A program made the translations under genes and the position numbers. The notes below the pieces were generated by a model that was given only the letters and a program-made list of their open reading frames with translations, was not told where the DNA came from and did not search any database. 30,902 nt of DNA from the NCBI GenBank assembly GCA_964592755.1, contig CAZQFS010000021.1, positions 1-30,902 of the forward strand, given 5' to 3'. Within the stretch, counting starts at the first letter, position 1, and every line of letters begins with the position of its first letter. Shown here in pieces: positions 16,916 through 24,163 of this stretch. This DNA comes from CAZQFS01 sp964592755. GTDB taxonomy: Bacteria; Hydrothermota; Tepidihabitantia; Tepidihabitantales; Tepidihabitantaceae.

Positions 16916-16943
16916 AATGTAGACACTCCGGCGCGATTGTCAA
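16916..16943 (-). promoter_or_regulatory. Sigma70-like promoter giving a leaderless envelope-operon mRNA
   Basis: TTGACA (16938-16943), a 16-base spacer and TACATT (16916-16921) on the minus strand. Seven bases separate the -10 box from ATG 16908, so transcription should begin at or one base before the start codon. No ribosome binding site lies in between. Confidence 0.6.
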
Positions 16944-17474
16944 GGTCGTCGTTCGGCGCCGCTGGCGGCAGTCCGACCCGGTCGCGTCACGCCAGCCGCA
17001 CTTCTACCTTTGTTCCGGCAGGCGGGCACAGTTCCCCCTGTCAGATGAAGTCACCATTGCCGCGCACAAAGCCGAAACCAGAGCAGCGACAAGCGCCGAA
17101 AGAATTGCCGGCTGCATCGCGCAGAGAGCCGGCGGCGCAAACGCTCAGATGACCGCATCGGCGACCGCCTGAGCTTGCGCCGCGCAAGCTGCTTCAGCTA
17201 GGGTTCCCGGTCACGGCCAGGGACACGTCTGTGTCACAGCCGAGCTCAAGACCGCGACCATCGCACCGGCAAACGCGGCGCACAAAACCCTCGGGCAGAC
17301 GGTGCCGGGGGCCGGAGGGGGTTGACTTCTCTTCGTTGCCGTAACGTCCTGAAAGCAATTATGTTAGGTCCAATCGGCGACCTCGACCGCCATGATAGTA
17401 ATTGCTATCATGCGCGAGATTCTTCCTCGTCATTCCTCACCTGTCATCTGCGGCCGGCGCCGACGCGCGCTGCT
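16944..17474. other. Gene-free region with short palindromes
   Basis: About 530 bases without a frame that has a ribosome binding site or recognisable product. It holds an 8-bp perfect hairpin AGCTTGCG-CCG-CGCAAGCT (17172-17190), two GCCGGC hexamers at 17107-17112 and 17128-17133, an AT-richer patch at about 17340-17430 with a 22-bp inverted repeat (listed separately), and a lone TTGACT at 17322 without a matching -10 box. No tRNA-like or known regulatory RNA fold is seen by eye. Confidence 0.5.
17391..17412. repeat. 22-bp inverted repeat, possible protein-binding site
   Basis: CATGATAG (17391-17398) and CTATCATG (17405-17412) are perfect reverse complements around TAATTG. The site is AT-rich in a GC-rich setting and has two-fold symmetry like an operator, but no promoter is close to it. 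Confidence 0.5.
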
Positions 17475-17506
17475 CCCCTGATTCTGCGCGTCCGACGCGC
17501 GGCGAC
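17475..17506. repeat. Palindromic repeat, copy A
   Basis: A 32-base stretch with core GCGCGTCCGACGCGC that matches 26 of 32 positions of copy B at 19376-19407. It sits immediately downstream of the stop of the BNR C-terminal frame (its last base is shared with that TAG codon) and could act as a terminator hairpin. Confidence 0.55.
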
Positions 17507-18345
17507 TAGCGGATGACGAGCTTCGCGCTCGGGCAGGTCTTGTCGCCTGCGAGCCGAAGGAAGTAGACGCCGCTGCCCAGGCGTCGGCCTCCTTTGTCGG
17601 TTCCTTCCCAGACCGCGTTGCCGGACAAGGTACGCACCAGGCAACCTGTCCGGTCATACACTGCGACGGTCGCGTCTGGGCGCGCGCCTGTCACCCGGAA
17701 CGGCCCGGACCCGATACTCGGCTCGACTTTCAGGGTCCGCCATGAACCTCCTTTCCGCTGCTCCTGAATGCCGGACATCCAAGGCGCGTTCCAGTACAGG
17801 TTGAGCATTCCTACGCCGACGAAGACGAGCCCGGCTCCGGTCCCGGACGAACCAGGAGAGTAGACAAGCAGGGGTCGAATCTCGCGGCCCGTTGCCGCAC
17901 TCGTAGTGTTGATGCGCAACGTGTCGGACCAGTTGGTTGGAGCCGCGCTGCTGGCGTACTGGCGGTAGATTGTCCTGTCGCCGGAGGCTTGAGCACGGAT
18001 ATAGGACGCGTTCATCCAGGGGTTGTTGGGCGAGGCGTAGTTCTTCAAGTCCGGCCAGGCCTCGACGTCGCCCGAGTAGGCAAGGATGTTGCCCGTCGTC
18101 CAGGTATTGCCGCCATTGGTCGAGAAGCTGTACAACACGTCCCAGTCGGCTGAGTTCTGGTAGTTGTGAGCGTACAGGCACCAGATGACCGCGAGCGACT
18201 CGGGCTGGGTGAACGCAGCACCAATCACCGGGTCAGCGACCCGAAACGTGTCAGGCCAGACCACAGTGTAGTTCCAGGAGCCGGGTGAGCCAAAGAGCCT
18301 GCTGACCCCGTGACCGACCATGCCCGGATTGGTAGCTGGGGTCAT
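17506..18345 (-). CDS. C-terminal part of a BNR/T9SS secreted protein, after an in-frame TAG
   Basis: 279 residues from the first ATG (18345), in exactly the same frame as the 18364-19212 gene, whose TAG stop is only six sense codons upstream (VYFTCT). There is no signal peptide and no ribosome binding site, so it is best read as the second half of that gene. It holds one more Asp-box (FSTNGGNTW) in a propeller-like region. A Por/T9SS sorting domain occupies the last 75 residues (FRVTGARPDATVAVYDRTG, then LGSGVYFLRLAGD, ending SAKLVIR). If the stop is real the protein above lacks this sorting domain and would not be exported correctly. It could be a nonsense-mutated pseudogene, a consensus error, or a read-through product. 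Confidence 0.75.
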   Translation of the reverse strand: MTPATNPGMVGHGVSRLFGSPGSWNYTVVWPDTFRVADPVIGAAFTQPESLAVIWCLYAHNYQNSADWDVLYSFSTNGGNTWTTGNILAYSGDVEAWPDLKNYASPNNPWMNASYIRAQASGDRTIYRQYASSAAPTNWSDTLRINTTSAATGREIRPLLVYSPGSSGTGAGLVFVGVGMLNLYWNAPWMSGIQEQRKGGSWRTLKVEPSIGSGPFRVTGARPDATVAVYDRTGCLVRTLSGNAVWEGTDKGGRRLGSGVYFLRLAGDKTCPSAKLVIR

Positions 18346-18363
18346 GGTGCATGTGAAGTAGAC

Positions 18364-19212
18364 CTAGGCGTCGCTGCCGGCAGAGATGTGGGGTTTGAGG
18401 ACGTTCATCAGGGATTCGCAGACGACCCAGGTCCGGCCAAAGTCACCGGACCGCAGGAAGAAAGCGTTGTAGAGGGGCGGGGCTGTACGCAGTTCGTTGT
18501 TGACCATCGCGTAGAGAAAGTGATTTCCGCCTGACGGCTGGCGCGCGACCGAGAAGTCGCTGACTGTGTCCCACCCGACGCGCACCGGCAGCATCTGGTA
18601 GGTCGAACCGTCATGACTGAACCGGAAGTCGTAGAGGTCGCCGCTGTAGTCCTGGCTAATGACAAAGATGTGGATGAAGTTCGAATCGCCCTGACCGACC
18701 ACGAGTCCCAGCTTTCGGAAGAGCTGGTTACACTGGAAGGCCACGTGGTGGTTCCAGGTCGTACCGTGGTCGGTTGAGAAGTAGAGGTGGTTGATGGAAT
18801 CCAGACACGCCAGCGCCACCCACATCGTGCCGTCGGGTTCGTAATCGGCCGCGGTGGCCGTGACACGACCCTGGCGGATAAGGACATCCGGCCCGGCGTC
18901 GGCCATCAGGTCCGGAGGTTCATTCAGCACCTGCAACTTAGGCACGGGCAGGTTGAGGCCCGCCTGCTTCCGAGCCAGCATCGCCTGAATCTCGTGCTCG
19001 ATTCTGCTCACGGCCGCGCGGTCGCCGCGTGCCAGAGCTGCCTGCTGCTCGGCCCGCAGCAAAGCAAGCTCCCCGTCGGCCCGGTCTGCCGGCCTGGCTC
19101 CGAGCAAAGCCTGGACCGGCACGGTCGTACTGCTGTGCTCGGGCAGGGTCTTTGTCTGTGCTGTGGCGAGGGCGACCACTCCCATCAACACGATAACGTT
19201 CATCTGTCTCAC
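18364..19212 (-). CDS. N-terminal part of a BNR/T9SS secreted protein, ended by in-frame TAG
   Basis: 282 residues from GTG 19212, chosen because GAGAGGACAGGA lies just ahead and it gives a signal peptide with a basic start (MRQMNVIVLMGVVALATAQ). ATG 19203 and GTG 19227 are alternatives. After the signal comes a helical, charged stretch of about 70 residues (GELALLRAEQQAALARGDRAAV, predicted coiled coil). A propeller-like region follows with Asp-boxes FSTDHGTTW and RSGDFGRTW. It stops at TAG 18364-18366, then continues in frame into the 17506-18345 frame. The joined product would be 569 codons, with the stop in the middle of a blade. The promoter at 19438-19465 predicts a leader of about 220 bases containing the structured element at 19300-19414. 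Confidence 0.75.
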   Translation of the reverse strand: MRQMNVIVLMGVVALATAQTKTLPEHSSTTVPVQALLGARPADRADGELALLRAEQQAALARGDRAAVSRIEHEIQAMLARKQAGLNLPVPKLQVLNEPPDLMADAGPDVLIRQGRVTATAADYEPDGTMWVALACLDSINHLYFSTDHGTTWNHHVAFQCNQLFRKLGLVVGQGDSNFIHIFVISQDYSGDLYDFRFSHDGSTYQMLPVRVGWDTVSDFSVARQPSGGNHFLYAMVNNELRTAPPLYNAFFLRSGDFGRTWVVCESLMNVLKPHISAGSDA

Positions 19213-19232
19213 GTCCTGTCCTCTCACGTTAC

Positions 19233-19263
19233 GGCCGTGCCTGCGTTATGGACACGCACGGCC
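19233..19263 (-). promoter_or_regulatory. Leader hairpin close to the BNR start
   Basis: GGCCGTGC and GCACGGCC form a perfect 8-bp stem with a 15-base loop, ending about 20 bases before GTG 19212. It lies between the large structured element and the ribosome binding site and could affect access to the latter. Confidence 0.35.
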
Positions 19264-19299
19264 AGCTTCTCGGTCTGGCAGCAGTCGGCCGACGAGTGG

Positions 19300-19414
19300 T
19301 GGGGACATGACCCCGGCGCCTTGCGCCGGGAGTCCCTTCAGGAGTCCGAAGTCCGTCCAGGGGTTTGCCGGGCAGCCCCGGACTCCGCGCGTCTGACGCG
19401 CGGCAATGTCCCCA
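19300..19414 (-). ncRNA. Candidate structured leader RNA or MITE-like palindromic element
   Basis: On the minus strand an outer 9-bp stem TGGGGACAT/ATGTCCCCA (19406-19414 with 19300-19308) closes a domain of 115 bases. Inside are CCGCGCGT-CAG-ACGCGCGG (8 bp), GGAGTCCG/CGGACTCC (8 bp, with an inner GGGG/CCCC) and CCCGGCGC-AAG-GCGCCGGG (8 bp). The GTCCGGGG segment can instead pair with CCCCTGGAC, so two folds compete. It lies 17-131 bases downstream of the predicted transcript start. It also resembles the TGGGGACA-ended palindromic elements (REP/MITE type), so a mobile origin is the main alternative. No known riboswitch is recognised. Confidence 0.4.
19376..19407. repeat. Palindromic repeat, copy B
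   Basis: A 32-base stretch with core CCGCGCGTCTGACGCGCGG, matching copy A (17475-17506) at 26 of 32 positions in the same orientation. The two copies flank the split BNR gene. This copy is also one arm of the structured element at 19300-19414. Confidence 0.55.
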
Positions 19415-19437
19415 GGTGCCCTGCCGCCACAGACTAT

Positions 19438-19465
19438 GTTACACTGCGGCCCGGTGTGGTGTCAA
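19438..19465 (-). promoter_or_regulatory. Sigma70-like promoter of the split BNR gene
   Basis: TTGACA (19460-19465), a 16-base spacer and TGTAAC (19438-19443, 4 of 6) on the minus strand. Transcript start near 19431, leaving an unusually long leader. Confidence 0.5.
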
Positions 19466-19507
19466 TCCTGGGTCGTGGAATGCGATGCGGAGTCGTGTCC
19501 CCGGAGG

Positions 19508-19792
19508 CTATATCAGTCCGTGGGCCAGCTTCCTCATTCCCTTGTCAGTAGCCAATGCGGCAACCTGGCGCAGGACCTCGGGGTCCAGACCCTGGGCAGC
19601 GTACCTGGCGATGAGCTCTTCAATCTTCTGCTGGCGACGCTTCTCCTTGTGCTCGGCGACTGCGTTCCTGACCTGAGCGCGTACGGTGTTGTCGGCGCTG
19701 TTGAACGGATTGGCCTGCGGCGCATGGTTGTGGTGTCGCGTCTTGAGGCGCTGCGGCTTGGCCGCTTTGACTCGTGTCCAAACTGCTCCCAT
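19508..19792 (-). CDS. Small basic protein of unknown function
   Basis: 94 residues. The first half is basic and probably unstructured (TRVKAAKPQRLKTRHHNHAPQ). The second half looks helical with a charged stretch NAVAEHKEKRRQQKIEELIARYAAQGLDPEVLRQVAALATDK. No signal peptide, membrane segment or known domain. Basic composition would suit nucleic-acid or ribosome binding, but that is a guess. That it is a real gene rests on AAGGAGG (19798-19804) five bases before ATG 19792, and on a promoter with a perfect TATAAT at 19816-19843, giving a leader of about 17 bases. It forms its own unit between htpX and the BNR gene. Confidence 0.75.
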   Translation of the reverse strand: MGAVWTRVKAAKPQRLKTRHHNHAPQANPFNSADNTVRAQVRNAVAEHKEKRRQQKIEELIARYAAQGLDPEVLRQVAALATDKGMRKLAHGLI

Positions 19793-19815
19793 TACTTCCT
19801 CCTTACCAATAGGAA

Positions 19816-19843
19816 ATTATAGCGCGGATAGCCCCCTAGTAAA
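19816..19843 (-). promoter_or_regulatory. Sigma70-like promoter with consensus TATAAT
   Basis: TTTACT (19838-19843), a 16-base spacer and TATAAT (19816-19821) on the minus strand. It has the only perfect -10 box among those I found and the only -35 box that is not TTGACN, as if one strong box compensates for the other. Confidence 0.65.
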
Positions 19844-19890
19844 CTCCGGCGTCGTGTCGGGGTTATGCTTGAAGCCGGTCGCTCGGGCGG

Positions 19891-20841
19891 CTAGCGGTCG
19901 GCGAGCGGGTCGTCCGGCGTGAGGGTCAGGTCTTTCAGGCGTCTGATGCGGTCGGCCAGCGGCGGGTGAGTGGCGAACCAGTTGGCCACGTCTGCGCCCC
20001 GGTCCTGGCCAAAGGGGTTGGCAATGTACATATGGGCAGTAGCGGACGAAGCGCCGCGCAGCCTGCCCGGGACTGCGCCGAGTTTGGCCAGGGCCGAGGC
20101 CAGGCCGTGCGGGTTGCGGACGATGTAGGCGCCTGAGGCGTCGGCCAGATACTCGCGCTGGCGCGAGATTGCCGCCCGGATGAGCGCGACGAGGATAGGA
20201 GAGATGATGGCGAGCGCGATGCCCACGAGCACCAGTATCAGGCCGAACTGGTCGCCGCGCGAGGATGAGTCGCGCCGCCGCCGGCCGCCGCCAAAGAGGC
20301 TCATGCGCAGGAAGATGTCGCGGAAGAGCACAATCAGCCCGCCGATGATGGCGACGACGGTCATCACGAGGATGTCGTAGTTGCGGATGTGGGACATCTC
20401 GTGGGCAATGACACCCTGCAGTTCCTCGCGGTTCATGATGCCCAAAAGGCCCAGGGTTACGGCAATCGAGGCGTGCTCGGGATTGCGGCCGGTGGCGAAC
20501 GCATTGGGGCTTTCTGAGTCAATGACGTAGACGCGAGGTTTCGGGATGCCGGCTGCGATGGCGACTTCTTCGACCACGTTGTGCAGTTGGCGATACTCGT
20601 CTGGGTCTGCCGGGTGCGCGCCGTTGACCGCGAGCGCGAGCTTGTCCGAGTTGTAGTAGAGAACGAGATTGTAGAGGACGACGAAGAGCCCGAAGAGCAC
20701 ATACATGCCCGTGCCCCAGCGGAAGTAAGCGCCCAGGGCGTAGCCGACCAGTGCGAGCAGGAGCGAGATGGCGACGATGAACACGGCGGTCCTGGCTTTG
20801 TTCGCGCTGATGAGCGCGTACAGAGTCCGGCGGGCAGGCAT
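19891..20841 (-). CDS. htpX: HtpX-like M48 zinc metalloprotease
   Basis: Membrane protease that degrades damaged or misfolded inner-membrane proteins. 316 residues. Two N-terminal membrane segments (about 18-38 and 46-63), then the zinc motif HEMSH (His147, Glu148, His151), two more hydrophobic segments (about 155-180 and 199-223), and the third zinc ligand Glu230 in REYLADASGA. The C-terminal THPPLADRIRRL motif of the family is present. ATG 20841 follows lemA by 21 bases. The lemA-htpX pairing is common, and both are transcribed from 21438-21465. A Gly/Arg-rich loop (FGGGRRRRDSSSRGD, 183-197) sits between segments three and four. Confidence 0.93.
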   Translation of the reverse strand: MPARRTLYALISANKARTAVFIVAISLLLALVGYALGAYFRWGTGMYVLFGLFVVLYNLVLYYNSDKLALAVNGAHPADPDEYRQLHNVVEEVAIAAGIPKPRVYVIDSESPNAFATGRNPEHASIAVTLGLLGIMNREELQGVIAHEMSHIRNYDILVMTVVAIIGGLIVLFRDIFLRMSLFGGGRRRRDSSSRGDQFGLILVLVGIALAIISPILVALIRAAISRQREYLADASGAYIVRNPHGLASALAKLGAVPGRLRGASSATAHMYIANPFGQDRGADVANWFATHPPLADRIRRLKDLTLTPDDPLADR

Positions 20842-20862
20842 GGTCAGTCCCGAATCAGGGCG

Positions 20863-21414
20863 CTAGAACTTGACCTTGGGCGCCTCGCGCTCGGCCTCGG
20901 GCACGGTGTAGAACTCGGCCTGCTTGAAGCCAAACATGTTGGCGAAGATGTTCGAGGGGAACATCTGGGTCGCGTTGTTGTAGTCCATCACCACGTCGTT
21001 GTAGAACTGGCGCGAGAAGGCAATCTTGTTTTCCGTGCCGGAGAGCTCCTCCTGCAGTTTCAGGAAGTTCTCGTTCGCCTTCAGGTTCGGGTAGTTCTCG
21101 ACCACGGCGAACAGAGTCTTCAGCGTATCCGAGAGCATGTTGTTCGCCCTGGCTGCCTCGGCCGGGCCTTTGGCGTTGATGGCCAGGGAGCGGGCTTCGG
21201 CGATGCGCTCGAAGATGGCCTTCTCGTGCGCCGCGTAGCCTTTGACCGTCTCGACCAGGTTGGGTATCAGGTCAATCCGGCGCTTGAGCTGGACGTCAAT
21301 CTGATGCCAGCCGTTCTGGACACGATTCCGCTTCACCACCAGCGAGTTGTAGATACCCGCAACGATGATGACCAGCAGGACGATTATGACGATTGCTACT
21401 AGTAGTCCTAACAT
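20863..21414 (-). CDS. lemA: LemA family protein
   Basis: About 183 residues with one N-terminal membrane segment (LGLLVAIVIIVLLVIIVAGIY) and a long helical extracytoplasmic domain. It shows the family blocks YNSLVVKRNRVQNGWHQIDVQLKRR, DLIPNLVETVKGYAAHE, ENYPNLKANENFLKLQEEL and FYNDVVMDYN, then FPSNIFANMFGF. The exact role of LemA is unknown; it often lies next to htpX, as here. ATG 21414 is chosen because GGAGG (21422-21426) lies 7 bases ahead; the frame stays open upstream, but that part contains the promoter. Confidence 0.94.
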   Translation of the reverse strand: MLGLLVAIVIIVLLVIIVAGIYNSLVVKRNRVQNGWHQIDVQLKRRIDLIPNLVETVKGYAAHEKAIFERIAEARSLAINAKGPAEAARANNMLSDTLKTLFAVVENYPNLKANENFLKLQEELSGTENKIAFSRQFYNDVVMDYNNATQMFPSNIFANMFGFKQAEFYTVPEAEREAPKVKF

Positions 21415-21437
21415 GGGTTTTCCTCCGTGGTTAGACG

Positions 21438-21465
21438 AGGATAGCATGTTCTGCGTTGCAGTCAA
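21438..21465 (-). promoter_or_regulatory. Sigma70-like promoter of lemA-htpX
   Basis: TTGACT (21460-21465), a 16-base spacer and TATCCT (21438-21443) on the minus strand, divergent from the crotonase promoter. Confidence 0.7.
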
Positions 21466-21530
21466 ATCAGGGGCGCGCCCGGGCGTCTGAGCCTGGACTG
21501 CGGCGCATCCTCGGTCGGGTCTGCTTTCGC

Positions 21531-21559
21531 TTGACCGGGCTGCCGAGTTGGCCTATATT
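21531..21559 (+). promoter_or_regulatory. Sigma70-like promoter of the crotonase-thiolase operon
   Basis: TTGACC (21531-21536), a 17-base spacer and TATATT (21554-21559, 5 of 6). The predicted transcript start near 21566 rules out the in-frame TTG at 21548 as translation start. Confidence 0.7.
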
Positions 21560-21586
21560 CAGGCTCCAATTCAGACTGGAGGTTCC

Positions 21587-22369
21587 TTGGATTTCAAGTA
21601 TCTGATTATCAGCAAGGCCGACGGCATCGGCTGGCTTCGGTTCAACCGGCCGCCGGTCAACGCGCTCAACACCGAAGTCGTCCTGGAAATTGAGCGGGCA
21701 TTCGACCAGTTCGCCGCGCAGGACGACGTCATGGTCATCGTCCTTACCGGTGAGGGCAAGGCGTTTGTCGCCGGAGCCGACATTGCCGAGATGGCGGACT
21801 TCACGCCGCTCCAGGCACGGGTCTTTGCCCGGAACGGACATCGCACCCTGGCCAAGGTCGCGAACATCGAGAAGCCGGTGATTGCCGCGGTCAACGGCTA
21901 TGCCCTGGGCGGCGGGTGCGAAATCGCACTGGCCTGCGACATCAGGGTCCTTTCCGATACGGCCAGAATCGGCCAGCCCGAGGTGAACCTGGGACTGCTG
22001 CCCGGCTTCGGCGGAACTCAGCGGCTGGCGCGGCTGGTCGGGCCGGGCATCGCCAAGGAGCTCATCTTCACCGCGGACGCGATTGACGCGGCCGAGGCGC
22101 TGCGCATCGGCCTGGCGAACCGGGTCGTACCGGCGGACAAGCTCATCACGACCGTCACCGACATGGCAAAGAAGATTGCGGGCAAAGGCCCGACCGCAGT
22201 CCGGTTGGCCAAGACCTGCATCAACCGCGGGCTCGATGCCGACCTCGGCACGGGCAACGCTTTCGAAGTAGAGGCATTCGGCGTCTGCTTCGCGTCCGGG
22301 GAGCCGGCCGAAGGCACGAAGGCGTTTCTGGAGAAACGGAAAGCAGACTGGACAGCAGCAAAGGAGTAA
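21587..22369 (+). CDS. Enoyl-CoA hydratase (crotonase family)
   Basis: Adds water to 2-enoyl-CoA in beta-oxidation or butanoate metabolism. 260 residues from TTG 21587, which has GGAGG four bases ahead. An earlier in-frame TTG (21548) overlaps the promoter and is excluded. The oxyanion-hole segment AGADIAEM is at 62-69 and GYALGGGCEIALACD at about 105-118. Both catalytic acids of true hydratases are present: Glu112 (GGGCE) and Glu132 (QPEVNLGLLPGFGGTQRL). A crotonase of other specificity is possible. The next gene, a thiolase, starts 3 bases after its TAA, and the gene's own end (GCA AAG GAG TAA) supplies the thiolase ribosome binding site. Confidence 0.92.
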   Translation: MDFKYLIISKADGIGWLRFNRPPVNALNTEVVLEIERAFDQFAAQDDVMVIVLTGEGKAFVAGADIAEMADFTPLQARVFARNGHRTLAKVANIEKPVIAAVNGYALGGGCEIALACDIRVLSDTARIGQPEVNLGLLPGFGGTQRLARLVGPGIAKELIFTADAIDAAEALRIGLANRVVPADKLITTVTDMAKKIAGKGPTAVRLAKTCINRGLDADLGTGNAFEVEAFGVCFASGEPAEGTKAFLEKRKADWTAAKE

Positions 22370-22372
22370 CTC

Positions 22373-23572
<1,200 letters not shown>

Positions 23573-23590
23573 CACCTGACCGCGCGGGAC

Positions 23591-23977
23591 ATGCCCGGCA
23601 CGGTCTACCTTACCTCGAGTGCGGCCGAGACCCAGGAGCTCGGCCGCACTCTTGCGTCGTGCCTCGGTCCGGGCGACGTGGTAGCGTTCTTCGGCGACCT
23701 GGGCAGCGGCAAGACCACGATGATAAAGGGCATCTGCGCCGGGCTCGGCGTCGCCGAGGTGGTCAAGAGTCCGTCGTTTGTCATCGTCAGTGAGTACCAG
23801 GGCAGGATTCCGGCATACCACGTTGACCTGTACCGGCTCGCCCCTGGCGGCAGTCTCGAAGCAATCGGACTCGAGTCCTACTTCGGCGGCGACGGCGTAT
23901 GTCTGGTTGAGTGGGCCGAGAGGGCCGAGTCGGTGCTGCCTTCTGAAACCATCCGCATCACGCTCGCGGTCGAGGGA
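23591..23977 (+). CDS. tsaE: TsaE, tRNA threonylcarbamoyladenosine ATPase, cut by scaffold gap
   Basis: ATPase partner of the TsaB-TsaD complex that makes t6A37 in ANN-decoding tRNAs. 129 codons are visible before the run of Ns; the family is about 150 residues, so perhaps 20 are missing. P-loop GDLGSGKTT is at 35-43, the family block KSPSFVIVSEY follows at about 59-69, then HVDLYRL, and LVEWAERAES near the end of the visible part. ATG 23591 is 18 bases after the thiolase stop. TsaB, which often follows tsaE, may lie in or beyond the gap. Confidence 0.92.
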
Positions 23978-24077
23978 NNNNNNNNNNNNNNNNNNNNNNN
24001 NNNNNNNNNNNNNNNNNNNNNNNNNNNNNNNNNNNNNNNNNNNNNNNNNNNNNNNNNNNNNNNNNNNNNNNNNNNNN
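23978..24077. other. Scaffold gap of 100 Ns
   Basis: Exactly 100 undetermined bases, the usual placeholder for a gap of unknown size, so the true distance and any genes between tsaE and the next frame are unknown. Confidence 0.98.
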
Positions 24078-24079
24078 CC

Positions 24080-24115
24080 GTCAATCTCGGGTTCGGGGTG
24101 CGCGTCTACCCTTGA
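24080..24115 (+). CDS. Last 11 codons of an unknown protein, possibly an outer-membrane barrel
   Basis: Directly after the gap one frame reads VNLGFGVRVYP then TGA (24113-24115). The alternating polar/hydrophobic pattern near a chain end resembles the last strand of a beta-barrel outer-membrane protein. It is too short to be sure that it is coding. The TTGACA of the next promoter overlaps its stop codon. Confidence 0.3.
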   Translation, partial: VNLGFGVRVYP

Positions 24116-24141
24116 CACGACAGGGTAGGAGGGGGTAGACT
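24112..24141 (+). promoter_or_regulatory. Sigma70-like promoter of the second BNR gene
   Basis: TTGACA (24112-24117), an 18-base spacer and TAGACT (24136-24141, 4 of 6), followed by AAAGGAG (24152-24158) and ATG 24164. It has the longest spacer of the set. Confidence 0.55.
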
Positions 24142-24163
24142 GTTTCGCATCAAAGGAGTCACC

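Noticed and set aside
17322..17347. TTGACT followed by TAACGT in the gene-free region, plus strand
   Set aside because: The spacer is only 14 bases and no gene follows on that strand.
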